Part shown: positions 10,864 through 23,634 of the stretch, in pieces
How the letters are laid out: each line of letters starts with the position of its first letter
Position numbering within the stretch: position 1 is the stretch's first letter
DNA from: Paratinospora sagittata
Lineage: Eukaryota > Streptophyta > Magnoliopsida > Ranunculales > Menispermaceae
DNA: 64,000 nt
Assembly (NCBI GenBank): GCA_035771175.1
Contig: CM069603.1
Location: 23,226,286-23,290,285 of the forward strand
Reading direction: 5' to 3'
Notes under the pieces: generated by a model
What the model saw: only the letters and a program-made list of their open reading frames with translations
What the model was told of the DNA's origin: nothing
Databases searched by the model: none
Made by a program: the position numbers and the translations under genes

Positions 10864-12832
10864 TGTTGGAATCCCAAGAGGGGAGTAAATTGGGTGTTAT
10901 AGCCGGTTTTGAATTATTTCTAATTTCTTTGTGGAAATCCTTTAATTAATTCAAGTCATGTACTCAAATCAATGTAAAGTGCATAATAAAAGATGCTGAA
11001 AATAAATACAATGCACACAAAGGATTTTTATGTGGTTCGGAAATCCTTTTCCTACTCCACGCCTAGAGAAACCGTCTCTACGATTCCACTATACCTGGTT
11101 CACTTCAAGGGTGTGAACCAAACTATTACAATGTCTTTTTCAAGGTTCAAGACAAACCTATCCTTTTACGAGCTAAGGATGAACCTACGATTTTCTTTTG
11201 CGGGATAAGGAAGAACCACGTGCTCCTTTTTCAAGGGCAAATGAAAAATTGATTCCTTTTCACGGGCTAAAGAAGAACCGGTTGACCTTTTTCAAGATAA
11301 AGAGTGAAACTGGACTTGATTCCAATCTTAGAATCACTAGTGATAGAACAATCACTTGATTTGATTTGTTTCAACCTTGAAACAAAAACAATCTAACAAG
11401 ACCAAATACAGAGATTACAAAGTTTGTTCTAAGTGATTAGAACAGTTACATATGAAGCTCACAAATACAAGTACATAATATACCAGATATGAAATTTTAA
11501 GCTCAATGAGTGAGATATCTTACAATCACATTTACCTTCCTTGCAGTTGTATTTTCTCAATGAAATGTTTTTGATGATGCACGAAATCAAGACACAAAAT
11601 CCAAGTTTTGGTTCAAAGCATTTGACTCACTGGTTTTGAAAATATGAGAAAGAGTTTGATTTTGAAGAACACTTTTTGATTGTTGTTTGCTCAAATGGAA
11701 TCAGGTTTTTGCTTTCTGGAAATACACTTTGAGAAGCTCACAATAACTTTCAAAAATTGTGGTTACATCTCAGTTGAATGCACACACTCTCTCTATTTCA
11801 AAATGAGCAAGTTTGGTGTTTTTATAGAAAAATGACTATGGGTTGATTTTATTTCAAATATTGTTTAATGAAAGATGTGTAAGAGCATGCTAGACAATAG
11901 GAATAATCCAGGTGTTAGTGGAGAATATTTCAGTTAGGATAGCCTGACAAAAGTGTGTGAAAAATAGAAAAATCGAGCAAGTGGAAGCATCCACATTTTT
12001 CTGTCAGAAATGTCAGAATTTTGTTTCGGACATGGATAGCGCTATCAAGGCCTATAGCGCGTTGTCGGGTTGTGTATCATGCCCTATATTGATGGATAGC
12101 AGGCTATAGCAGTTTGATATACACAAACCTGAGAGCTCTAAAACTTTCAAGATAGCGATAGCGCTATCATGCCCTATAGTGCGCTATTGCCTAAAATTCC
12201 AGAAAACTGAGATTTTGGCAACAACTAGATAGTTGGTTATAGAGACCTATAGCGGGTTATAGGTTCATGTTTTTTAAAAATCATTCCTTTGACATTCAAG
12301 AACCAATCTATTGATTCAAAAATACTTTGATATAAGATTAAACACTTTTAAATCATTCAAAACTTATTGAAAACATAATTGAAACCATTTGAAAACCATT
12401 TTGATAAAATCAAATGAAGGATCAAATTAGTTTTGAAAACTTTTGGGAAAATGTGATTTTGATGAGAACTCATGCAAATATGACTCAAAAAAGTTTGAAA
12501 CATAGACCAAATATGTTTGAATAAATTAAAATCATTTTTAGAGAAATCTAATGCATGTATGAATGATTGAGCAATATACAACAATGAGGTTTACAACCTA
12601 TATCAAAACTCTATGACCTTTAGCTCATATTCTTCTCTTCTCATCTTGACACATCCAAGCTTTGATTTAGACTTCTTTTTATCTGCTTGATTTGACTTGA
12701 ACGAGCTTAAATCTTGTATTAGCTTCTTTATTACTTTTGGTGCTGAAATATTGAAACATTAGCACCATTTGTTATATTGTTTGTTAGCATCAAAACACTT
12801 AGGAGAAAGCCAAGTGAAAAACCACTTGGGCC
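10864..12832 (-). repeat. 5' LTR of D
   Basis: About 1.97 kb. It begins TGTTGGAATCCC in plus-strand reading and ends CACTTGGGCCCA, slightly altered from the CACTTGGGCCAACA of the partner LTR. U3 (right part in plus coordinates) holds a cluster of AGCGCTAT/ATAGCGC words at 12031-12265, with the 12-bp palindrome GATAGCGCTATC at 12035-12046 and 12157-12168. The TATA box lies at 11821-11826. Confidence 0.85.
11821..11826 (-). promoter_or_regulatory. TATA box of LTR D
   Basis: TATAAA in TTCTATAAAAACACC on the minus strand, downstream of the palindrome cluster. Position within the LTR fits the U3/R boundary. There is no experimental support here. Confidence 0.5.
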
Positions 12833-12835
12833 CAA

Positions 12836-14316
12836 AGTGTGATCTCTGAATTTTTCCTTTATTCTTATTTATTTCTAGCATGTTATATCTTATCTAGTTA
12901 GATGTGTGTGTGTGAATTACCTTCTTAAATTATTTACATGTTAGTCATTATTGTGATGCATGTCCATACCATTTATGCATGTACCTTGGTATATGAAATC
13001 TATGCGTCATACCATTACTCTGCTGAATTAGTAATTGATATAATTAGCCAGACACAGTCTTGTCCCAAGTACCTTTGAATAGTGAACGGGAGGCAACTCG
13101 CTACTCTAGAAGAATGGTATTTAAGCGAGACCATTGTGACTCTGCCACTCAGCCTGGAGACTAGTCTGGTTGATTTTTTTGAGAACTATTCTTTTGGTAC
13201 AACCTTGGGATATGGTACTAGTCACGTATACAATACTATTCACATATATGGTACTATTTACATATATGAAATGATTATTGTTGAATTATAACATGATATA
13301 AGTTGTTGGGTATTGTTCATTAATAGTTTTATAACATGATATGTTAATACATTACATTAATAATGTTGGTATGTTAGTCATATTATTTGCTTCACTAAAG
13401 ACATGCTAAAAAGATAATAATACATTGAAAGGTGTCTTGGCCAGCCTAGGTGTTTCGAAAGGCTAAGGTTATGTGGCACAATAGTCGGTGAATTTTGGAC
13501 TACATTCGAGAAGAGTTCCGAGGGAAAGGTGATTCTACCTGGGTGGTTTATAATCCAAATGAATGGTTAGCGACAACTCTTAAAAAAATTAATGTTGCAA
13601 CGTAATGTGTGCACTTGTTTGAATATCTAATTGAATTTGATGTATTATGCTATTAATAAATAAGAGTTTAGGAATATTGTTTAAGGTGATCCACTTGGCA
13701 TTAGCTCACCCCCTCTCTTTTTTCAAGAATGAATAATGCATTATGAGTAGGATTCCATCTGAGGAGTTGATAGCGATAGAACCAAACAATTGAGTAGATT
13801 CGAATAATGTCTTAGTAGTATGTTTGACTATTAAATTGGTTCTTATAGAGGTGAAACCTTTATTTTGTGATAATGATTATTGGTCGTATGAATAAGTCAT
13901 TGTAATAGTAAACTTATTACATTTATCCAATAAATTGTGAATTGTAGTGTCATTTAATTTATTTTCAATATGGCACACTACATTATTCTTAAAAATGGTT
14001 CTAGTCTTGTGATACCTACTGGATTTAGAATACCAATGTATTTGGTATTCTAGGATGATTTAATCTAATGACTTTGATATGGTCTCGGACCATGGTAAAC
14101 ATTGAGACATCTAGTCTTAGGTGATTTGAAATTGCAAGCACAGTAAGACTCAAACAATGTCCTTAGACACATATTTTTATTAATTTAAATATTCTCATAT
14201 TAATTATAAGGGTATTGGAAGGACATGAGAGACACTCACACCCCGATTAGGCTACTCAGGTCAGTCACTCTCCATTATAGCGCGCGTGACCAGGTTGGAA
14301 AATTTGGGGTGTGACA
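12836..14316 (+). mobile_element. Element H: probable solo LTR, chromovirus-like ends
   Basis: The stretch begins TGTGATCTCTGAATTTTT and ends GGGGTGTGACA, the type of termini common in plant chromovirus LTRs. Nothing inside is coding. The flanks CAAAG and TTAGT do not match, so no target duplication supports the call. An LTR fragment or unrelated intergenic DNA remains possible. Confidence 0.4.
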
Positions 14317-14944
14317 TTAGTTGAAAGCTCAAATATGGTTTCACACAATAGAGAAAAACGATTTTAATAAGATAGTAAATCAAACAACAAAACTGTTTCA
14401 ACTCAAACATAAACACAAGAATCGTAAAAGAGATGTTACCCAACTTAGGTAAGATGAAACTCGTAGATTCACTGAAGGGAATGTGATTGAGAGATTTCTC
14501 TTCCAAGAATAATCAAGATCAACAAGTATGTATTGGAAACACTCAAGAACGGCTTGATCAAACACTCAAGAAAACCTTTCAAGTTTCTCATAGATTTTGA
14601 TACAAATAAGAGAACTTTTCAAAAGGATGAATCAAAGATTCAAATGTAGTAAACTTTTGCAATGAAAAGGTGTTTAGAATAGTTCAAGAACTTGTTTAAT
14701 ACTTGGAAATACAAATACAAGAATATAGGCACAAGTTCATATGTTTTGCAAAAGTTGCTCTCAATTGAGCAAAGTGTGGTATTTATAGAAAAATACTTGC
14801 CTGAGGGGCACAGGAACGCATTCCTTATATGAGAAACGCGTTTCTTCTTTGAAATTTGAAAAGTTTCAAATTTTCCTCCAATGCAGGAGTGCGTTCCTTA
14901 TAGAAGGAGCGCATTCCTCCATTGTTCCGTTGGACATTGAGAAG
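14317..14944 (-). mobile_element. Fragment J: copia-like LTR piece
   Basis: It has the organisation of the D LTRs without close identity. A TATA-like TCTATAAATACC lies on the minus strand near 14780-14791. Beyond it in U3 is a cluster of CpG words: GGAACGCATTCC, the perfect palindrome GAAACGCGTTTC at 14833-14844, and GGAGCGCATTCC. Termini are not recognisable. Confidence 0.4.
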
Positions 14945-16300
14945 TTGAGTTTTGGTTAGTGTTTTGCATGTCAATTTAGTTAGTTTTTAGATGTTTTTGC
15001 ATAATTAGTTCATTTAGTTGTTTTAGGTTCATTTAGGTGTTTTGTTGTGTTTTAGATGTTAGTTTTAGGTGTTTTCATGAATTGCATGCAATAGATTAGT
15101 TTAGGTAAATAATCATAATTTTTAGGAATTTTTCCTTAAATCATTAGTTACATTTTCATATTGATAATCTCAGATTTTGCATGTTAATACATATTTGCAT
15201 TTAGACTTTTAATGCTTTATTAGTTTAGATCACTTGCTTGTATTTTTGTGTTTTGTTTTGTAGGAGAATAAAGAGCTTTAAAGGGATGGAGAAAAAGTCC
15301 CAAGGCATTGCACAACAAGTTCCATGGAGAAAAAGTGCAAAAACATGAAGAAAATGCACAAAATAGTGCATTTCACGCTCTGAGCGCCGCGGCTCTATTC
15401 CCTAGGGTTTGCAAAAGGGAGGAGAGAAAGGGAAGCAAGAAAGAAGAGGAGAAAGTTTGGAGGAGTTGCAGGTTTTGCAAGAGGAGGAAGAAGAAGATCT
15501 TCAAGGGGGTTTTCATCTTTAAATTCCTATTTCTTAAGTTATTGCAATGTTTCATTTCCTTGTTCTTCATCTTTTTTATCTTGTATCCATGGATTCAATG
15601 TTGGGTTAATTGAATACTCTAGGGTTTTGATTGAACTATTTTGAATCTTAAGATCTCATTATCTTTTATGTGTTGTTGAGAAATTCCATGTTTATTTGCA
15701 ATTGTCAGTGCTTAATGCTTTCAAATCTTTGGCCAATTTTTTACTGAACATAGATTTGATATCTAACACTTGAAAAAGGGGATATTGAATTGGAGAAAGA
15801 TAATTACAACCTAGGGAATTTTGTATCATGTTGGGAGACCTTCAAAACCTTTGAAACCGTTTTGAATGAATCAAAGATCTTAGTGTGTTCTTGTTCGATT
15901 AACCTATCACTCGGGAGAAGAGGTTGATAGTTTAAGGATAGATATTCAAGTTGACACTCGAGAGAGGGACTTGAATGATTAAGGATTCATGGTTATAAAT
16001 CGAGGATTTAATTTAATAACACAATATTTATAAATCTTAAGAAACAACATAGTGATATCAAACCCTAGAACTTTTTATCCATTGATTTCTCTCCAATTTT
16101 TATTTCATCTTCTTTGTATCTATTAGCTTTTGTTTAATTTGCATTTTATCCATTAATTCACTCCACTTTGATCACCTAGATAAAATAAAAAACATTGTAG
16201 AATTGGGCATTAAGATTAGTAAAATCACCTTCCTTGTGGATACGATAACCCACTCACCATGGGTATTATAACTTGATATTCATACACTTACGAATCTAAA
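14945..16300 (+). mobile_element. Fragment I: Athila/Tat-type LTR
   Basis: It shows landmarks of Athila/Tat LTRs and of the E LTR: a TTTAG-rich start, a GTTTTGTTTTGTAG block, an AGGGTTT leader region, CACTCGAGAGAGGGACTTG (compare CACTCGAGAGAGGGTTCCTTG in E), and the closing block CTTGTGGATACGATAACCC. No primer site follows, so it is a solo or truncated LTR. Exact ends are uncertain. The frame at 15308-15613 is within this LTR and looks non-coding. Confidence 0.55.
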
Positions 16301-16910
16301 TTTTGATAACATTTTAAACATGATTAGAACATAATGGGTGAAGATAAACATGTGTAAAACAATCGATTAATACAAATAAAGAAAGATGATTAGGACATAC
16401 AATACAACACACGTAAACTGATGAAATCCATGCAAAGTTGGTAACATGAGTGCATGATTAACAATGATATAGATATGCATGAAAATCAACCTTAACTATA
16501 TGATTGCATGATACACATGATAATATACGTGCATGCATGGTCAATATGATAATAGTATACGTGCATGAATATCTAATAACCTATATGCATGAGAAATAAT
16601 GATGTATGCATGATTTTGAAAAGATGCAGAGCATATTGTGGTTGGAACAAGTAAAGATTACTCTACAACACTAAGATTCTTGACAAAAGATTACAGACTT
16701 GAAGCTCTTGAATCTTCGTGCTTTATTGTTCCATCCACACGCATTGAAGAGATAGTTGAAACAATCTGATATAGCTAATTAACACTGAAACAACTAAGTC
16801 AAAGGAATTAGTGAAAACATGGAATGTTGTTTGTAATCATCAGAACAAAACTAGGTGAGAGTTGTTACATCAACATCATGTACGAGGAGTCGTAGCTTTT
16901 GTTAGCTTAG
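16301..16910. other. No recognisable feature
   Basis: AT-rich DNA with many ATGCATG/CGTGCATG words between 16430 and 16620. No ORF, repeat end or RNA gene was seen. It may be remnant host DNA or an old repeat. Confidence 0.5.
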
Positions 16911-17317
16911 AGTGTGTACCCCATGATTGGGCATAACCTTTGCCACTTTGGGTGTGTGGCTCATAGTTGACTTGTAGCCTTCGCCATTTTGGGTGTGTGT
17001 CACATGGTTGGCCTGTGACCTTTACTACTTTGGGGTGTGTAGCTCACAGTTGCCCTATGGCCACTGCTACTTTGGGGTGTGTAGCTCATTGTTGGCCTGT
17101 GGCCTCTGCTACTTTGGGGTGTGTAGCTCACAGTTGGTCATAACCTTTGCTATTTGGGGTGTACAACTCATAATTAGCTATAGCTATTTGGGTTGTAAAG
17201 CTCACAGTTGGTTGTAGCCTTCGCTATTTGGAGTGTGTAACTCGCAAGTGGTCGTAGCCTTTGCTATTTGTGGTGTACAACTCACACTTGGTCGTATCCT
17301 TTGCTATTTGGGGTGTA
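16911..17317 (+). repeat. Minisatellite, about ten units of 34-45 bp
   Basis: Units follow the pattern TGTGTAGCTCACAGTTGG, then CTGTGGCC or CGTAGCCT, then TTTGCTA(C/T)TTTGGGG. About ten imperfect copies are adjacent, most 40-42 bp. The array stops at TGTA (17314-17317), where the E LTR starts mid-unit. The short frame at 16993-17217 is just the translated repeat. Confidence 0.85.
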
Positions 17318-18638
17318 TGACGAGTTAGATATTTAGATATGTTTTTTATTAGGTTTTAGATGATTTTATGTTAGTTATTGATTTATTAGGTTGGTTTATG
17401 TTAGTTTTGGTCTAGTTTTTAGTTTAGTCAATTTTTTATATTTGATGCTTTATTTTGTTTTTTTACATTTATAACTTAGTTGATTTGATTATATAAGTGT
17501 GTTACTCATTGGTTTTGCTTTGTTTTGTAAGCGTTTAGATATGTTGAAAGTTTATTTGGATGATGAAAACGTGTTACATGAAGATGGAATGAAGAAACAC
17601 GGACACACCAAGTCAAGGAGACCCAAAAATGGCTAAGTCCACAAGAGAAAAGAGGAAGAAAAACTGGACAAACCAGAGACTAGGCGTTGTGGCACCCAGG
17701 GTTGCTTGAAATTGGAAAGTTGCAGGATTTTGTAGTGCGACTTCGGGCTTTCAATTTTGAGTTCCTATTGGCTTGTACCTATAAATACTTCATTGTTTAG
17801 GGTTTCTAAAAGACGACAAGACAAGACGGCTTGGAAGCGGAGAAAAAGATCTTGAAGTTGGAGGCAAGGGAGAGAGATTGACATCCAAAGTGTTTTTAGT
17901 TTGATTTCTATGTTCATGTTTGAGTTTATAACCAAGTTTTGTGTTTTTATCTTTCAAGTTATGAACTAAACTAATATTCTAGAGGAAAGCATAATCTGAT
18001 ACTAGATATTGTGTTTTAAGATTGGATTTATGTTTATTTATTAATTGATTCTTCATAGTTTATTTATATTTTTCTGGGTTTAATGCTTTCGATCTCTTAG
18101 CCACGGATTAAATGTTCATAGACTTGGGTGGCAGCACTCGAGAGAGGGTTCCTTGAGTTGGATTAAGGGAAATATAACCTAAGATTATCATAGAATCAAG
18201 AGGTTTATGATATCTTTTGAAGTTGTAGAGAAAAATCACCAAGTGTAATGAGTTGCTAAGGCTTTGGTTTTTATCGAGAGATCGAAACTGTTTCCTTGGT
18301 GATGTGTTATAATTCGGCACTCGAGAGCGGTAATTAGTGGCTTTAGGATTTTTTACTTATAAACTTGAAGAACATTTTGATGATAAACATATCTAATCTA
18401 CATAGTTGACGGTTAGGCTAGGCTTTCCTATCATGATATCTATTCATTGTTTGATTTCTTATCTATTTACTTTTCTTTAATTGTTTAGTTGCTTGAATCA
18501 TATTTTGATTGTTTTGATAAAGTTAAAAATTGGGAAAAATGGTATTTAGTAAAGAGTGTATAATCCTAGAAGACGACAACTTGATTCTCATTGGTTTATT
18601 ACTACTTGACACCATACGCGTGCAGTTGATAGTGAACA
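17318..18638 (+). repeat. 5' LTR of E
   Basis: About 1.32 kb, beginning TGACGAGTTAG directly after the minisatellite and ending GTGAACA before the primer site. It contains a TATA box at 17780-17787, two CACTCGAGAG words (18136 and 18312) and a CTTTCGATCTCTTAGCC block. It is co-linear with LTR F at lower identity. The start is inferred from that alignment and the minisatellite break. Confidence 0.7.
17780..17787 (+). promoter_or_regulatory. TATA box of LTR E
   Basis: TATAAATA within TACCTATAAATACTTC, about 460 bp into the LTR and followed by AGGGTTTC leader sequence. Confidence 0.55.
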
Positions 18639-18644
18639 AGTTTT

Positions 18645-18662
18645 TTGCGTGGCTGCAGGGGA
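18645..18662 (+). other. Degenerate tRNA-Asp primer-binding site of E
   Basis: TTGCGTGGCTGCAGGGGA matches 13 of 18 bases of TGGCGCCGTTGCCGGGGA. The context AACAAGTTTT before it and GGGGACTG after it is conserved in plant Athila elements and in element F. Confidence 0.65.
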
Positions 18663-18794
18663 CTGTTTCACTCTATTTTTACTAATACCACTAGTAATTG
18701 ATTTAGATTTTAATCTAGATATTTTTTATATATTTTTTTTGGAATTTTTTTTATTTATCTCTTTGTTTCTATCTTGAAGGTTATTCGTTGGTTT

Positions 18795-20209
18795 ATGCAG
18801 CGAAAAAGAAGCTTTGAGGTAGTACCACTAGATCTTAAGATTGAACGCACTTTTGGACATTTAAGAAGAGAAAGAAGAGTTGAACAAGAAGCAATGGAGG
18901 CTGAAAACAACCAATTACTGCTTAGGGATTACTTCAAACTAGTTATTCAAGATAATTACTCTGGAATAGTGCAAATGCCCATTAATGCAATCAACTTCGA
19001 GTTGAAGCCGACGTTGATAACAATGGTCCAACAACACCAATATGTTCTCCAATGGAAGATCCAATTATCCACATACAATCATTTTTGGTGAAATGCGACA
19101 CTGTCAAGATGAATGGTGTGAGTGAAGAGATTATCAGACTGAGGTTGTTTCCATTCTCTTTGAGGAATAAGGCCAAGGCTTGGTTGCAAGGGTTGTAATC
19201 CGGCAGTGTTACTACATGGGAAGAGTTAGTTCAGAAATTTCTTCAAAAGTTCTTTCTACTGGCAGAGACGGCCAAACTGCGTGTTGAAATTGGTCAATTC
19301 AAGCAGTTGGAGACCGAGTCACTATATGAATCATGGGAACGGTTCAAAGAGTTGCTGAGGAAGTGTCCACAACATGGTTTTCAAGTGTGGATGCAAATTC
19401 AAGTGTTCTACAATGAGTTGATTGCTCCTACACGAACTTTAGTGAATGCGGCAACTGGCGATATTTTGTTGGGAAAAATAGTGGAGGAAGCTCTCCATTT
19501 ATTGGAAGAAATGGCTTCCAACACTTATGAGATTCCTAGTGAGGGGTCTTTGGTGAAGAAAGTGGCTGGCGTGTTTTAGGTTGATCCCATTACAGCGTTC
19601 TCGGTGCAGATGTCAAATTTATCTCATCAAATTGCTTTAATACAAAAAACACAACCCTCAATTGAAAAAGTGGCGATTGCAAATATGGGGTATTCGAGAG
19701 CAGATGCCATAGAAGAGCAAGTGAATTATGTGAATAATTGGGGGTACAATTATTGGAGTAATGCTCTAATTTCAAATTGGTTTCATCCGAGGATCGGAAA
19801 TCATGAAAATTTCTCCCACTCCAACACAAGAAATGTTTTGCAACCTGCACTAGGCATACTTATTCAAGCACAAGAGAAGAAACCCTCTTGGGAGGACCTT
19901 TTGAGTGGTTTTATAATGGAGTATCTTGACAAGACCGAATCAAGAATGGATCATTTGGAGGCTTCGGTGAAGAATATTGAGGTTCAAATTGGGCAACTTG
20001 TTTCAGCTATTAGTGCCCAACAACAAGGGTCATTCCCTATTAATACTCAGGTTAATTCAGAAGAGCAGTGTAAGGCGATTACTCTAAGAAGTGGGAAAGA
20101 AATTGAAGGGGCTGATGTACAAAGCAAAAACAAGAAGCCCACCCCTACATCATCATCACTAAGTGATCAAGAGAAAGAGCCAAGTCAAGAGGAGCTGAAG
20201 AAAGATTAA
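18795..20209 (+). pseudogene. gag: Athila-type gag, broken by frameshift and stops
   Basis: The start is taken at ATG 18795 (MQRKRSFEVVPLDLKIER), matching the start of the F gag. The first frame runs through LRDYFK, NNYSGI-like and NFELKP blocks. A shift near 19040 moves the gag core (FPFSLRNKAKAWLQGL) into another frame, which ends in a stop at 19196. The same frame resumes with KFFLLAETAKLRVEIGQFKQ, FKELLRKCPQHGFQ and TRTLVNAATG. After a stop at 19577 it continues as EEQVNYVNNWGYNY and FHPRIGNHENFSHSNTRN to 20209. The Cys-His knuckle usually lying before the EEVNYV block is not recognisable. Non-functional. Confidence 0.85.
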
Positions 20210-20946
20210 TCAAAAGACAAGCCATACCGGTTGGGTTCCATCACTTTTCTGAATAACCCTCCTATTCTCAAATCCCCTCTTTCATTTCCTCAACGTTTTC
20301 AAAAAAAAACCTTGTTAAACAATTTGCTAAATTTCTAGAAATTTTTAAGAAAATTGACATCAATATTCCTTTTGTAGATGCGCTGGTGCAGATCCCAAAT
20401 TATGTCAAATTCATGAAAGATGTGATGAAGAAAAGAAAGCTTGAGGAGTACGAAATGGTGAAGTTGAAGGAGGGATGTAGCGCCAATTTTCTAAAAAAGC
20501 TACCTCAGAAATTGAAAGATCCAGGGAGTTTCACTATAGCTTGCAATACCGGTACTTCTATTTTTGATAAAGTTTCAGGTGATCTTGGTGCAAGTATTAA
20601 TTTAATGCCTTTGTCTTTTTTTAGGAAATTGGGACATGGCGAGGTGAAGCCAACTACCATATCATTGCAGTTGGCAGATCGTTCTCTCACTTATCCTCGG
20701 GGTATTATTGAAGATGTTTTGGTAAAAGTGGACAAATTCATTTTCTATGTTGATTTTGTGGTGCTTGATATGGAAGAAGATGGGGAGATACCATTGATAC
20801 TTGGGAGACCATTCTTGGCTATCGGACGAGCATTGATCGATGTACAATGGGGTGAACTTACTTTGAGAGTCAATGAGGAAGAAGTCCTATTCAACATCTA
20901 CAGCACTCTCAAGTTTCCTCAGAATGTAATACATGCCACCGGATAG
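20210..20946 (+). pseudogene. Athila-type gag-protease linker and aspartic protease
   Basis: The first 175 bases are a frame-shifted linker (FPQRF and LEIFKK-like words). From 20386 a 186-residue frame carries PNYVKFMKDVMKKRK, then the protease core with catalytic motif DLGAS at 20581-20595, NLMPLSFFRKLG, LADRSLTYPRGIIEDVLVKV and the flap-distal ILGRPFLA. The enzyme would cut the gag-pol polyprotein into working proteins. A stop at 20944-20946 ends this frame. The following RT N-terminal region lies in a different frame, so the polyprotein cannot be made. Confidence 0.85.
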
Positions 20947-22494
20947 ACATTGTGGATGTGTTCGATGAGTGTGTGAATGAGGTACATGAGGTGGCCATTC
21001 CGGATGTTCCTTTGGAGAAATGTCTTGTTAGTTCGATACCAAGACATGCGGCAGAGCATGATGATATCCAGCAGTGTGCTATAGCTCTTGAAACACGTGG
21101 TCTTCTAAAATCAAATGCCGAGAAATAAGAGATATAGGATTCTTCACAGACAGAGATAGTGGAGTTAACAACAGAGTTGAAGCCTGTACCGGAACACCTC
21201 TGATATGCATTTTTGGGTGAAAGATTTGCATTTCCTGTTATCATCTCATTCGCCTTGTCAGAAGTTGAGAAAGAAAAACTACTTTGAATAGTACGGGAGC
21301 ATAAATCTACTTTGGAGTGGTTTATTGCCGGCATCAAGGGTATTAGTCCTTCAATTTGCATGCACAAGATCTTGACGGAGGATTTTTCAAGCCGTTTGTT
21401 GACCACCAAAGGTGGCTCAATCCACCAATGAAGGAAGTAGTTCGAGCTGAAGTTTTGAAATGGTTAAAAGCAGGGATTGTTTATGCAATTTCTGACAGTT
21501 CATGGGTAAGTCCAATGCAAGTGGTACCTAAGAAAGGAGGGATTATAGTTGTCAAGAATGAAGATGATGAATTCATTTCCACTAGCAGTAACAAGTTGGA
21601 GAGTGTGTATCAACTACCGAAAGTTAAACAAGGCCACAAGGAATGATCATTTTCCCCTTCCTTTTATTGATCAGATATTGGATAGATTGGCAGATTTTGA
21701 AAACTAATGCTTCTTGGATGGTTATTCGGGATATAATAAGATTTCTATTGCATTGGAGGGCCAAGAGAAGACTACTTTTACTTGCCCATATGGTACGTTT
21801 GCTTTCCGGAGGACGCCATTTGGGTTATGGAATGCACCGACGACTTTTCAACGGTGTATGATGTCTATCTTTGCCAATATGATTAAGGAGATCATGGAGG
21901 TATTCATGGATGACTTTTCTGTTTTTGGATCTTCTTTCGATCATTGTTTGCATAATCTATCTCTTGTCCTACAAAGATGTAAGGAAACGAATCTTGTGCT
22001 AAATTGGGAGAGTAATTTCATGGTCCAAGAGGGCATTGTTCTTGGCCATCGGGTATCATCAAAAGGTCTTGAGGTGGATAGAGCAAAAATAGTGACCATT
22101 GAGAAACTTCCACATCTGAAGAATGTGAAGGGTATTCGTAGCTTTTTGGGGCATGCCGGTTTTTACCGACAATTTATCAAAAATTACTAAGCCCTCTGTA
22201 ATTTGCTTGAAAAACCCTTAGAGTTTGATGATCATTGTGTCTACTTTTCAGCTGATTAAGAAGGCTTTGATTGCAGCGCCTATTATGATTGTGTTAGATT
22301 AGAGAAAACCATTTGAAATTATGTGCGATGCAAGTGATTTTGAAATTAGGGCAGTTCCTGGGCAAGGAAAGGATAAGATGCTTCGGGCCATTTATTATGC
22401 TAGTCGGACTCTAGATTGAGATCAATAGAATTATACCACTACTAAGAAAAAGTTGCTAGCCATTGTATTTGCATGTGAGAACTTCCAATCTTAT
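20947..22494 (+). pseudogene. Athila-type reverse transcriptase and RNase H, 5' half
   Basis: The RT N-terminal region is seen in one frame (KPVPEHL, YAFLGERFAFPVI, HKSTLEWFIAGIKGISPSICMHK). A shift near 21380 leads to FKPFVDHQRWLNPPMKEVV and SDSSWVSPMQVVPKKGG, and a further break removes the CIDYR block. From 21714 an open frame carries MDGYSGYN, FRRTPFGLWNAPTTFQRCM and the catalytic FMDD at 21903-21914, then VLGHRVSSKG and FLGHAGFYRQF. RNase H follows with MCDASD (22321-22338) and AIYYASRTL, interrupted by stops. It ends at FQSY, where element C inserted. It would have copied element RNA into DNA. Confidence 0.85.
22490..22494. other. Left target-site copy for element C (CTTAT)
   Basis: CTTAT precedes the C LTR start TGTTATCTC. 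The right copy at 49389-49393 is CTTAC, one base different. Both sit in the same RNase H codons. Confidence 0.8.
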
Positions 22495-23634
22495 TGTTAT
22501 CTCAATGAACCCCATGATATGAATGTTTTGAAGATTCCAAATATCTCTGGTTTGTGTATCTAATGATCTTGTTAAGTGTTTCAGATTTATCAAGATTCAA
22601 GATCAAGGAACTATGCTCACAAGCCTATTGGATATCACAAGTAAAGTTCTGAGTCTGTCAATACTTTGAATGTAGAGTCTATCGATCAATTTGCTCTCAG
22701 CAAGATTTAATCAGTTTCATATCTTGATCATCACATTTTAAAGATATTTCTATGATTTTTAAAGTATTTGATTTTATCAGAAAATATCATGATTTTCATC
22801 ATATGTTATCGAGCTTTAATCGAGAAATCAAAAAATCATTTTTACAGAGACTTTCATAACTCCAATGTTTTAGCAGCGCCCTCCTGGACTTGATAAGTCA
22901 GGACGCTGATGAAATATTAAGATATTCATATTCATTCAAGGTTGACGAACTGATTCATTATGACGCTTACATGTAAGTAGTGACCTTACTTTAGTCAACC
23001 TTTGAAAGTGCTAGGACGCTAACTTAGTTTCAGCTCGCTGAAAGTTTTCTTAGTTTTTAATTAATTATATCTTTAAGGATGCTGATAGTTATAAGTTGAA
23101 TAAATTATCAGAGCGCTACTTATAGGAGCGCTCTCATCATTATAATCAACTTAATAACTTTAAGGATGCTTACTATCCTTCAACGCACTTAATATTGTTT
23201 CAAAATTTCTGGATGCTTACTTGTGAGTAGCGCCCTCGTGCATTTAAGTACTTTTAAAACAAAGTAGGGCGCTAGCTATCGAGTAGCGCCCTCATGACTT
23301 AAGTCACTTAATTATCAAAGAAAGTCGGGATGTTTACGATTCAGTAGCGTCCTTACTTCATTGTTCAGTAGGACGTTGATGCTCTATGAGCGCCCTCGAA
23401 GGAACAAAACGAAAAAAATAATATTTTGTTGCTCTGACACGTACATCCTTTTCACCACCTTTTTAGAACAACTTTTGGTACAAAAATCAACTTTTTGAAT
23501 TTGTAAGAGATATTATCAGATTCATGAACCACGTCTCTTAAACTTTCCTTATTCGTGAATCTGGAGAAAATCAGAATGTTCATAAAATGTGCAGTTGCCA
23601 TTTTCGTGATACACTCTAGCTGTTGTGCGTAAAT

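Larger units (their letters stand above)
4221..12832 (-). mobile_element. Element D: large non-autonomous LTR retrotransposon
   Basis: Minus-strand order is: 5' LTR (12832 to 10864), Met-tRNA primer site (10861-10850), decayed gag-like gene (10805-9890), about 4 kb of AT-rich non-coding DNA, polypurine tract (5795-5776) and 3' LTR (5775 to 4221, cut by element F). No protease, reverse transcriptase or integrase motif was seen. The layout fits a LARD-type element needing enzymes from an autonomous relative, probably copia-like given the gag and the initiator-Met primer site. Confidence 0.8.

Noticed and set aside
12836..13291. Host gene at 13082-13291
   Set aside because: A short frame with low-complexity YGT/IYG repeats in a probable LTR. 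No splice or homology support.
15308..15613. 101-residue basic frame
   Set aside because: It sits in the purine-rich leader of LTR fragment I and has low-complexity Lys/Glu composition. No family similarity.
16993..17217. 74-residue Cys-rich frame with repeated YFGVCSS
   Set aside because: It is the translated minisatellite. Unit lengths vary and break the frame elsewhere.
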